Part shown: in pieces, positions 13,025-23,560 of the stretch | Position numbering within the stretch: the first letter of the stretch is position 1 | Layout of the letters: each line of letters opens with the position of its first letter | NCBI GenBank assembly: GCA_034008185.1 | Contig: CM067084.1 | Span: 19,000,885 to 19,064,884 of the forward strand | Source of the DNA: Gorsachius magnificus | Lineage: Eukaryota; Chordata; Aves; Pelecaniformes; Ardeidae | DNA: 64,000 nucleotides | Direction: 5' to 3' | Translations under genes and position numbers: made by a program | The notes under the pieces: model-generated | The model's database searches: none | The model's input: only the letters and a program-made list of their open reading frames with translations | What the model was told of the DNA's origin: nothing

Positions 13025-13110
13025 CTCTAGCTTTCCTATTCCTTTCCGTGTGCTCTCCTCGATCCCATTAGTGTCAGGAGGGAACACGGAAAGGAATAGG
13101 AAAGCTAGAG
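13025..13110. repeat. foldback palindrome at the CR1 5' end
   Basis: Arms 13025-13051 and 13084-13110 are perfect 27-bp inverted copies. The ungapped pairing continues imperfectly inward over 13052-13059 with 13076-13083 (one mismatch, one G-T pair), leaving a 16-nt loop at 13060-13075. The right arm and the loop region read in frame as ORF1, so the right side is native CR1 and the left 27 bp is an inverted copy of it. Confidence 0.9.
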
Positions 13111-13286
13111 CGGTTAATGTGTGGCTCAAAGGTTGGTGCCATCGGAAGGGCTTGGGCTTCTTTGACCATGGAGAGGTTTTCATGGCACCGGGCCTGTCGA
13201 GAACAGACGGTGCCCAGCTCTCTCGGAAGGGAAATGGGATCCTCGCTCATGAACTGGCGGGGCTTGTAAAGAGGGCTTTAAACTAG
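13050..13286 (+). pseudogene. CR1 ORF1 C-terminal remnant (SGNH-esterase-like tail)
   Basis: The frame ending at TAG 13284-13286 reads ..RNRKARAVNVWLKGWCH.., then FFDHGEVF, DGAQLSRKG and LAHELAGLVKRALN. This is the usual end of CR1 ORF1, whose C-terminal half is an SGNH/GDSL-type esterase-like domain. The domain's Asp-x-x-His is normally seen as DGxHLS. Here the His is Gln (DGAQLS), so even the surviving end may be inactive. Everything upstream of about residue 80 from the C terminus is lost to 5' truncation. The leading residues before about 13050 come from the foldback sequence rather than from ORF1. Confidence 0.75.
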
Positions 13287-13394
13287 GCCTGAAGGGGGGA
13301 GGGGATATAAACAGGCTCACTAGAGAGGAGCCTGGGGCGGTCACCCCATTGCTGGGGGTGAAACCGACAGCCCAGCTCAAGTGCATCTACACTA

Positions 13395-16208
13395 ATGCAC
13401 GCAGCATGGGCAACAAATGAGGAGCTGGAAGCCATTGTAAGGCAGGATGGTTATGACGTAGTCGCCATCACAGAAACGTGGTGCGATGCCTCCCATGACT
13501 GGAGTGCTGCGATGGATGGCTACAAACTCTTCAGAAGGGACAGGCAAGGAAGGAGAGGCGGCGGGGTGGCTCTGTATGTTAGGGAGTGTTTAGATTGTAC
13601 AGAGCTTGACACTTGTGGTGAGGCAGAATGCTTATGGGTGAGGATGAGGGGGAAGGCCAACAAGAAAGATATCCTGTTGGGAGTCTGTTACAGACCACCC
13701 GACCAGGATGAGGACGTTGACGAAGAATTCTACAAGCGGCTGGCAGGAGTCTCTCAGTCACGAGCTCTTGTTCTTGTGGGGGACTTCAACTTCCCAGACA
13801 TCTGCTGGAAATACAATACAGCAGAAAGGAAACAGTCCAGAAGGTTCCTGCAGTGTGTGGAAGATAACTTTCTGACACAGCTGGTAAGTGAGCCTACCAG
13901 GGGAGGTGCCCTGCTTGACCTCCTGTTCACTAACAGAGAAGGACTGGTGGGAGAGGTGGTGGTTGGAAATCATCTAGGCCTTAGTGATCATGAAATGGTA
14001 GAGTTTTCGATCTTTGGTGAGGTAAGGAAGGGGGTCAGCAAGACCGCCACCATGGATTTCCGGAGGGCAGACTTTGACCTGCTCAGAACGCTGGTTGGGA
14101 GAGTCCCTTGGGAGATAGTCCTGAAGGGCAAAGGGGTCCAGGAAGGCTGGGTGTTTTTCAAGGAAGAAGTCTTAAAGGCACAGGACCAGGCTGTCCCCAT
14201 GTGCCGTAAGACGAATCGGCGGGGAAGACGACCGGCCTGGCTGGACAGAGGACTACTAGTGCGACTAAGGGAAAAAAGGAGAGCTTACCAGCTCTGGAAG
14301 AAGGGGCAGGCAACCCAAGAAGAGTACAGGGATCTTGTCAGGTCATGCAGAGAGGAGATTAGAAAGGCAAAAGCCCAGCTGGAATTTAACCTGGCCACTG
14401 TTGTAAGGGATAATAAGAAAAGTTTTTATAAATATGTTAACAGCAAAAAGAGAGCCAGGGAGAACCTCCATCCACTAGTGGATGCAAGGGGGAACATTGC
14501 CACTAAAGATGAGGAAAAGGCTGAGATACTCAACGCCTTCTTTGCCTCGGTCTTTAATGGCCCGACGAGTTATCCCCAGGGTACCCAGCCTCCTGAGCTG
14601 GAAGATGGGGACAGAGAGTGGAATGAACCCCCCATAATCCAGGAGGAAGCAGTCTTTGACCTGCTATGCCACCTGGACATCCACAAGTCTATGGGGCCGG
14701 ATGGGATCCACCCAAGAGTGCTGAAGGAGCTGGCAGAGGAGCTTGCCAAGCCACTCTCTATCATTTATCAGCAGTCCTGGAGAACAGGGGAGGTCCCAGA
14801 TGACTGGAGGTTGGCAAATGTGACGCCTCTCTTCAAGAAGGGCTGGAAGGAGGATCTGGGAAACTACAGACCAGTCAGCCTAACCTCGGTACCAGGGAAG
14901 ATTATGGAGCGGTTCATCTTGAGTGTGCTCACCAGGCACATGGAGGACAATCAGGGGATCAGGCCCAGTCAGCATGGGTTCACGAAAGGCAGGTCTTGCC
15001 TAACCAACCTGATTTCCTTCTATGACCAGGTGACCCGCCTGGTAGATGAGGGAAAGGCTGTGGATGTTGTCTACCTGGACTTCAGCAAAGCCTTCGACAC
15101 AGTCTCCCATAGCATTCTCCTGGAGAAGCTGGCAGTTCATGGCCTAGATGGATGTACTCTTCGCTGGGTTAAAAACTGGCTGGGTGGCCGAGCCCAGAGA
15201 GTCGTGGCAAACGGAGCTAAATCCAGTTGGCGGCCGGTCACAAGCGGTGTCCCCCAGGGCTCAGTTCTAGGGCTGGTCTTCTTTAATATCTTTCTCAGTG
15301 ACCTGGATGAGGGGATTGAGTGTGCCCTCAGTAAATTTGCAGATGACACCAAACTGGGTGGTAGTGTTGATCTGCTGGAGGGGAGGAGGGCTCTGCAGAG
15401 GGACCTGGACAGGCTGGATCGATGGGCCGAGGCCAATTGTATGAGGTTCAACAAGGCCAAGTGCTGGGTCCTGCACTTTGGTCACAACAACCCCATGCAG
15501 TGCTACAGGCTTGGGGAAGAGTGGCTGGAAAGCTGCCTGGTGGAAAAAGACCTGGGGGTGCTGGCTGACAGCCGGCTGAATATGAGCCAGCAGTGTGCCC
15601 AGGTGGCCAAGAAGGCCAATGGCATCCTGGCCTGTATCAGGAATAGTGTGGCCAGCAGGAGTAGGGAAGTGATCGTGCCCCTGTACTCGGTGCTGGTGAG
15701 GCCACACCTCGAATACTGTGTTCAGTTTTGGGCCCCTCACTACAAGAAAGATGTTGCCTTGCTGGAACAGGTCCAGAGGAGAGCAACCAAGCTGGTGAGG
15801 GGTCTGGAACACAAGTCATACGAGGAGCGGCTGAGGGAACTGGGGTTGTTTAGCCTGGAGAAGAGGAGGCTGAGGGGAGACCTGATCGCCCTCTACAACT
15901 GCCTGACAGGAGGCTGTAGTCAGGTGGGGGTCGGCCTCTTCTCCCTGGTAACAGACGATAGGACGAGGGGGAATGGCTTGAAGCTGCGCCAGGGCAGGTT
16001 TAGGCTAGACATTAGGAAAAACTTCTTCACCGAGAGGGTTGTCAGGCTTTGGAATGGGCTGCCCAGGGAGGTGGTGGAGTCCTCATCCCTGGAGGTATTT
16101 AAAAGGAGGATAGATGAGGTGCTTAGGGACATGCTTCAGTGGTGGGATGGCAGTGCTAGGTTAACGGTTGGACTCGATGATCTTAAAGGTCTTTTCCAAC
16201 CGAGGTGA
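13395..16208 (+). pseudogene. CR1 ORF2: APE-type endonuclease + reverse transcriptase, N-terminally frameshifted
   Basis: An open frame of 937 codons. The endonuclease part shows ITETW (residues 25-29, with the catalytic Glu), CYRPP, GDFNFPD (129-135) and SDHE (197-200). The reverse transcriptase shows [10 protein letters not shown] (from 560, motif A), GVPQGS (from 618) and FADD (648-651, catalytic Asp pair). The C-terminal CR1 domain ([18 protein letters not shown], then [12 protein letters not shown]) runs to the stop. The first eight residues are not native. The true upstream frame ([14 protein letters not shown], 13376-13417) holds the first endonuclease motif with its metal-binding Asn and runs into a TGA at 13418-13420. 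About two bases are missing before EELEAI. A conserved Pro after GSVLG is Leu here. Autonomous activity is unlikely unless the frameshift is a sequencing error. Confidence 0.9.
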
Positions 16209-16223
16209 TTCTATGATTCTATG
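16208..16223 (+). repeat. CR1 3'-terminal ATTCTATG x2
   Basis: Two head-to-tail ATTCTATG units directly at the ORF2 stop (the TGA overlaps the first base). They mark the 3' end of the element, where CR1 reverse transcription is primed. Unlike L1 there is no poly(A) tail. Confidence 0.92.
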
Positions 16224-17630
16224 ATCTTGTCTGGGATTCCAGATTGGTGGTGTAGGCTTTTTCTATACGATGATAAATGTAAGACAAGGAGGAGTGAGAA
16301 AACCTTAAGATTGTTCAGAATGGAAAGAATTTAAGGACAAAACCAGTAGGGCTTTAATTAAATAAATAACTTGTTCAAGTGACAGCTTGCCTTGAGACAC
16401 TCTCAAGTGTCAGCGGGTGAGCAAACTGTTACGCCTGTCTTGCACCATGGCTGGCTGCTATCCCTTTTGGTAAGGGACAAAGCTGTGCATGTCCTGATGC
16501 AGAGTACATGGCATCAGCGTCTTATGTCATGTGAAACCAATTAACTGTGGCAAAAAATACACATCATTACTTTCTTTAATTTATTCAGTGACTCACTATG
16601 TCTGCCTAAATTTGTATTTCAGCAGCCTTGTGCTATGTGAGTGTGGGTAGAATCTGAGCTCCTGGACTGAAGTGATTAATGTTTTAGTTTGTTACACTGT
16701 GGTAATCCTTCTCTGGTAGAGAAGTACACATCAGAAAAAAAAAATGTAGCATTTTAGAGAATACATGTAACAGCAGGCAGGTTAGTAAGTGTTCGTCTGA
16801 GAGTGTTGTTTTCCCTGGAATGCAGGTGCCAAATAATCTGACCTACGCTGTTCTTAGTTCTGATGTTCTGTTCTTTGTTGTTATTCACCACAGTAAGTTG
16901 GAACATAAACTTTTAAGAGGTGGTATGAGGATTGTTTGAATCGAGTGTGCCAAATACTATCCCCTTTATCCTATTCTGTTCTCCTCTAAAGCTTAGCCAG
17001 CTGAAACTCAAATCTCTTCTGTCACTTAGGAATTGCCATAAGAAATGCAGCTCTGTCTTCCACTTGAACAATTCTCCTTTCCTTTTCATTTCCATGCTCT
17101 TGCAAGGCACCCACAGACACAGTGTTATAAACTGAACGTTGTGGAGGGTTATTTATTTATTATTATCTTGGAATGGCTTTAGCAGGATTAACATTTGTAA
17201 AAATGCCATTTTTTTTTTCTAGGTTCTGAATGAGTTCAGAGTCAGGTTAGGAAATGCATTGAAAAGAAGCAAAGCTCTTTATCTGTGAAAATAATTTTAA
17301 TATAACTGTTAATCTTACAATCTTAGTTTTTAACAGACCTGAACCTCATTGTGAGAAAGTGAAGTGTGTGGGTCAGCTATCAGTTCTAGTTGATATCTTT
17401 GGTAACAGTGTAATTACCCAGTCTATGCAAATATACATGAAGAGCAAGGTCTGTGCTGCACTATACAGCTTTGTGAGAAGGCTTTCTTATTTATTTTAAA
17501 CAAAGCATTAATTGATGAAGCTGAACTCCAGTTTTGAGACCTGTCAACACAGCAGAGTATTTGTACAGTAACCTAGTCAGACTTGCTACCAGTGTAACGC
17601 CACATGGAGAAACAGTAAACTGCAAGAATA

Positions 17631-17678
17631 TAGGGGTCCCTTCCAACCCAAAACATTCTATGATTCTATGATTCTATG
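17631..17678 (+). mobile_element. CR1 3'-end fragment with three ATTCTATG units
   Basis: GGGGTCCCTTCCAACCCAAA then three exact ATTCTATG repeats at 17655-17678. Only the last ~50 bp of the element were inserted or survive. Confidence 0.9.
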
Positions 17679-18261
17679 AATATGTTTGACCCGCCAGTTA
17701 TTGTCATGAGGTGAGTGTTCTTTATGTTAGTTAAGAAAGTAAGTAGAAGTCCTCAGGTAATAGCAAGTGAATACAGCATGGTTCAAATATAACAGAATTG
17801 CAGCATTTACCATATTTTAGAATACAGGCATACATTCCATAACAGTGAAACATTGTTTGCAGTTTTAATATAGTGGTGTCGGGATGAGCAGCACCACATA
17901 AAATTTCTCGATTGTTATGTTACAAATGATGTCCATGTTTCAGCCTAGGAGTAATTTCTAACTTTATGTTGGTTGGCTCCAAAGTTTCGAAGTCCACTTT
18001 TGCTATGATGAGTATGTGCACTAAAAAGATAATAAGTAGAAAACAAAAGAGCCAGAATGAGTCTGAAAAGCTTTTGTAAATTACACAAAAATTCACGTCT
18101 GTCTCTGCATATTCAGAAAATGCATTGGAATAACAAGATATGTCTGCAATTTTTCTTAAATGCACATGTTCATTATTTCTGCCACTAATCTAGAGGGTTG
18201 TGAGCGGTTCCCACATATCTTAATGACCACTACAGAGTTACCTATTAATATATATTATCAT

Positions 18262-18320
18262 ATAGAATCATAGAAAGTTTTGGGTTGGAAGTGACCCTTA
18301 GAGGTCATTTAGTCCAACCA
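18262..18320 (-). mobile_element. CR1 3'-end fragment
   Basis: ATAGAATCATAGAAAG, then TTTTGGGTTGGAAGTGACC and a block ending AGTCCAACCA. This is the complement of a CR1 3' end. An AT-rich microsatellite follows directly. Confidence 0.9.
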
Positions 18321-18376
18321 TATACATATACATATGTACCATATACATATATGTATTTTATATATATATATGTAAT
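18321..18376. repeat. (TA/CATA)-rich microsatellite
   Basis: Imperfect CATATA/TATG alternation followed by (TA)n, directly next to the inner end of the minus-strand CR1 fragment. Confidence 0.85.
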
Positions 18377-21300
18377 GGAGAAAATGTGAAGACAAAAATG
18401 TACTCCAACCATATGTTATTGCATTCATAACAATGAAATTCATGTGAGATGTATCTGACTTGTTAGCAGCTTTAGGAATTATACACACAAATAATTTCTT
18501 TCTTCTTTTGGTTTTCTTTATGGCAGAGAAATGGATATTTGACTCCATGGTTCTTCTCACATGTTATATTCATGCCATTCAGAAATTTGGAGGGGAAAAA
18601 AATGGCCTGTGTCAAAATTCCAGGCAAGGACTTTTCTGCAAAGTGATATATCTGTACTAGCAAGAGATATAATTGTTAGTTCTGTATGTGTAGCATTGTA
18701 GAGCTCACACAAGAGATTGGTAACCTTATCTAGTTTTCGTTATTTTTTTTAAAGTTCACCCATCCTTCTAAAATTTAGGTTACATTCATTGAAATTGTTA
18801 AATCTATTTCAAAGTAGACATTTTGAACTTGACTAGAGAGAATATGTTCAGCAGTATTCATGAAGTTTCTCTCTGTAGTGCACAAACACTTCATTTGAAC
18901 AGATACAGCAGAGAAGAAATTCAACACCGGTGGGGAAAGGAGGGGGATTCCTGAATACTTACTGGAATACTTATTCATTCCTCTGAAGGCTCTACTAGCT
19001 TTAAAGAAGTCACTCAAAGGATGAGTGTAGCAATTTTACGTATTTAAATTTAAATGTATTAGTAGTCTGAATTTTAATGATGGGTGACCCACAAATGATT
19101 TTGTGTAGTAGTACAGTTTGACTAGCACTCTGAATTATTTTTTTTCATGTAAATTGTGTTTAAAACCTTCCATGTAAAACCACTGTTTAACTTGAACACT
19201 GTTGAAAAAGTTTTGGAGAGTTTCTTGCATTGATTCTTGTGTAGGCTGAGAAGAGTTAATGAACAAGACTTTAAGTTAGTCTATTCTTTTATTATTAATA
19301 ATATTGAGGTTTGTAAGTTAAAAATTCATGTTAAAAGGTTTGTAATTTCACATATTAATATTTTCCTCTGTGCTTAAGACAAGACTAGACTTCACTTTGA
19401 AGAAGAAACTTTCCGAAATATATGTATTTTCAATACTACTAGCTTTGGTTTACTTCTTTCTTGTTAAAAGAGGTACACGAACCACAGGTGGCTTTATGAA
19501 GTACTTTAAATTAGCTCTTGAGCACAGAAGACTTGTGCTAAATTCATAGAGAGAATGCAATGCAATGAGAAAGTATACTTGGATCCTTTAAGGTAGGTAA
19601 TACAAACATTAGCGCAGTTTCCGTAGGCTATGCATGTCATGTTTCTCACATGTAGTGAATACACATTTGGTTACACTAACAATAGAAGTCTAAGAATGTA
19701 AAATGGGTCATTGCCTGTGGAGCTTAGAGCTCTCATGGCCATGGTGCATTTAGGTACAGTGGTTTAAAACGTCACCCACCTCTTCTGCATAACCTGATCC
19801 TTTGCAGGACCTTACCATTCTCATAATGAGGAGCAAAATATGATTTGTGTCAGCCCCATAGGTATCTTTGTTAAGTTTGGCATATAATAGCCAGTGGGGG
19901 CAGGTTATTTCACAGCACTTGCCATGTAGAAGGCAATTGTTATGACTAAAAATAATCAAATCAGAACGATAGAAAGAGCAACTTGTGTCTTGTCTTGCAG
20001 ACTGTTAAAGCAAGGTAATCTTTACATCTTAACACTTTGAAGTTTTCCTTTTAGAATAGTTTTAAAAGAATAGTGCATGTTAGAAACTATTATAATGCTG
20101 TTACACTAGAAATTTATATTTTATCTGTAAATAAGTATACAATGTAGTAAGTAAAGACTGAGTGTTAAAATTTTGGAGAAAGCAAGTTTCATTGTGTGTT
20201 TTTATTCTTCTGTAGCATAACCCTTGCTTTATCAGAAAATCTCAGTATTATCTCAATATAAGCTTATCTAAAATAGTCTTCTGCAATACCTTGTTACTGA
20301 ACAAAAAGGAGGCTATGGTATTTATATCACTGAAAAAGACATACATAGAGTTCCTTTTAAAAATCCACAGGGATCTTTACAAGCTCTACAGGCTTGCTTT
20401 TTTAGATAGGAACTTAAAAAACTGTATAGACGGTAGCTCAATGAGACTGTTCCTAAAGGAGTATTTAAAGGAAAGGAATGGTTGTCCTGAAAGAAAGAGT
20501 CAAGTCCAAGAGGAGTACACAATATTCAGAAGTAGCAGATCACACATACTGGTATTTCAGAAATAAATTCTATTTAACTTATATTGTTTTAAAAGAAATA
20601 CCTGTAAATAGATGTCTTTTTAATTCAGGTACCATGCCACCATTTTTTATTCTACATTTATAACACTAAAGTTTAATAGCTATCAACATAACCTGCAGAT
20701 AGGCTTTCTGTGCTGTTTATAGGCTATAAAACATTTCTTTTACGAACACTTATGCAGAAAAAAATGAGACATTTGTTTTACACAGTAGAAATTTCCTTAC
20801 TCATACAATCTAAAACAGAATTAATTTTTGCATCCGTTGTGAATTCTTTATTGATTATATATTGAGAACATATTTTCTCATTTCAGAGATCTCTTGCAAG
20901 CGGCTTAAAGGACAGTGAGAATTTGCATAACCTTGAAAGATGTCTGGTGAACACTGTGTATCACTCAGATGCCAGTTGAAATAATTACAGTGTTCATTTT
21001 TTTGCCTTCCTCCTTGCATAGCAAGAGTTGATGCATTTCCCTACCTGTTACAGTCATGTTCTAGTTTACTCCAAGCACACTCTTCTGCCACTGCTTCAGA
21101 CACTAGAACACGATTAACAGTGTCAGATCCTGTTAACGTTTACATCATAACTGGAAGCAGATATTAAAGTGAAGTGCAAATTAAAGACTGCTAAAATGCC
21201 TGCCACTAACAATTATGGTGGGGCAGTATTAAATTTCTCATTTGTTTCCAAAGGTCAGATTAATAAAGCTGCATGGCACATTATCATAAAGGGTGGACCC

Positions 21301-22934
21301 AGCTGTCTGTTTTGATTATGCTTAAAAGTCTAGTGTTTCTAAGGAGACTTTGCAAGGAATGAATGCTTCTGTCTTAACAAGCAGTTAAATGCGGGTAATT
21401 ATTAGACCCTTTTCTGAAGAGATCCAAACCAGAGGTTGCTGTTGATCAAGTGTCCTTCTGCTTTTCAATTTACAAATACAAAAAAAAGGTTTCTTCTATA
21501 AATTCCTTTCAGTTTTTAATCCTTAAATTTTAAATAGCTCCCCAAGTACCTGAAGAGCTAATTCCTTAGGTGAACCAGCTGTAAACTAAACTGCATCATA
21601 ATATTAAAAATAGACCTATCTATATCTATTCCAGCATGACTTAATGAAACTCTGTGGTTTATCTTTTTCCTCTTTCCCTTTTTCTTCATTCAGAAGGATT
21701 TTAAAGAATCTTATTAAAAGAAATAGTGTGGGCTTTGTTGTTGTGTTTTTTTTTCCAGAAGATAAACACCAACACTTTCCTGCTATGTTATCTATATGAC
21801 AAAAATATGAAAAAAAATTGTCTATCATTACTCCTACTGTGAAGAACATGGGGATCACTAGGAAAAATGTTGGTTGTATGGGTATATAGTGCAGATATCT
21901 ATCCATCTGTCTATCTAATACCATAATAATTATCTAGTACCCTGATATATGAATAAGCAAAATCCCATGGGTGTTACACAAATGAACATAACTTAATATT
22001 ACAGGTATATTCACCATTTGGTACTTAAAGAGCTCCAGTGTTTTAATTTTTTTGGAAAACATACTCCAGGTTTGTTGCCAGGTAGAGAGCAATTCTTTTC
22101 CCCAGAAAATTTACACTGGAACTGATCCCCGTTTATGCACTTCTTCAGAAAATAATTTCAGCACAAAGGGACACTAATGGGCTTTAAATAAGGAAAATTT
22201 TTCTTCTAAAGGTGTAGTTTTTGGATCATATAGATGTTGGCTAGCCACATATATTCCACAGTTTAGAACTACGAGCAGTTTAATTACTTAAATTCAATAT
22301 TTTAATTAATTTAAAACAGTGGATAGTTTATAGCTTAAAATTTAACTCTCGAGTCAAAATAAAAGCTAAGTTTACATTGCAGGTATTCAAGAGATTAGTA
22401 CAAAAGGATACAACACTTCTTTGCCAATAATAACAATTCTGAGCATTTTTGAAAATAGGTTTTTAAAGGTTTGTTAAAATGTAAAAAACTTATTAGATAT
22501 TGTAAAAAAACAAAATAAAAAATAACTGTGGTTTGGTTTTTTTTTTTTGGTGTGGTTTGTTGGGGTTTTTTCCCTTTAAATCCACATAAATTAACAAAAA
22601 TCACAGCATCCTGTGAAGAGAAAGGAAACTACTGATTTGTTAAGAAGTTGCCAGTAAAGTTCCTACGATATAGATCTGCATCTATTGCTAAAGGAATTGA
22701 ATGATTTTCAGGTTTATATTGAAAAAGAGATTAAATATGATGGTACAAATTTCAAGGAACTGGAATAACTTTTTTGCTGTAATCAAGGTTATAATTTTTA
22801 GACAACAAAGGAAAGGGGAAAAAAAAAGTTAACCAACTGTATGATGACTTAAATAACCAACATGTCATAAAGAAACAGATGTGTTCATAATATATCAAAA
22901 GGTTTTAAAGTTTTCCTAGCAGAGATAGAGCAAT

Positions 22935-23560
22935 AATATGAAGTATTATATATGACACTACTTAAACCTCATCTGACATATTGTATCTATGTTTGAACAT
23001 TCATGTTTCAGACTGAGTTGAATTTAATCTTGAACAGGTACAGAGAAGGGCTACTGCAGTGATCAGACAGTATTTTATAAGTGAAAACTCAAGAACTCAG
23101 CTTGTCTTGCCTAGCAGAATGGAATACTTAAAAGTGTTTTGGTAAAAATACTTAAAAAGAGTATGGAACTCCTGAGATTAAAAGTTACCTAGCTTTTCAT
23201 TATTTTGAACAAGAGACAGTTCTCCTTGCATGCAGTAAGACATTTCCCTATGAACAGATTACTCTTCTTTGCATGAATGAATATGATAGCACCAGATTTA
23301 AAAATACCATGCGTTATTTTGTGCAAAAGATAAAGTAAAAATGGAGTGAAACCTGTTTCAGGAGGAATTTCCCTGGTTCTGTGGAATGAAGGAGGAGATT
23401 TGGTACTTTGCCAGTAGACTTAATTTGTTTGAATTCATGCAAAGTGATATATTAATGGAAAAAAACCCCAACCTATCAGGAAATTGCCAAAGGAGATGGT
23501 AGAAGGACCCATAGCCTCTCCTTTAAATTGAAGCAAGACTTCCCTATCTGGAAGACTAAT
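22935..23560 (+). mobile_element. ancient CR1/LINE remnant
   Basis: Decayed sense remains of a CR1-type ORF2. CTTAAACCTCATCTGAC..TATTGTAT reads like L-K-P-H-L-T-Y-C-I (compare LRPHLEYC). GAACAGGTACAGAGAAGGGC reads EQVQRRA. Near 23480, AAATTGCCAAAGGAGATGGT reads KLPKEMV (compare LPREVV). The order and spacing follow CR1 ORF2, with many indels. Boundaries are approximate. Confidence 0.65.

Larger units (their letters stand above)
13025..16223 (+). mobile_element. CR1 non-LTR retrotransposon, 5'-truncated, near-intact ORF2
   Basis: A 3.2-kb block that is GC-rich against AT-rich flanks. In order it holds a 5' foldback palindrome (13025-13110), the 3' end of ORF1 (about 13050-13286), a short inter-ORF segment, ORF2 to the TGA at 16206-16208, and a 3' end with two ATTCTATG units (16208-16223). 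The segment just before the repeats (TTGGACTCGATGATCTTAAA) is the classic CR1 3' end. A full CR1 is about 4.5 kb, so most of ORF1 and the 5' UTR are missing. It lies in sense orientation within the FSTL5 intron. The long open ORF2 shows a young copy, but a local frameshift at about 13418 probably makes it non-autonomous. No target-site duplication is evident, as is usual for CR1. Confidence 0.96.

Noticed and set aside
15267..15812. 181-codon minus-strand frame inside the CR1
   Set aside because: Shadow of CR1 ORF2 on the opposite strand, and the sense frame has clear RT motifs.
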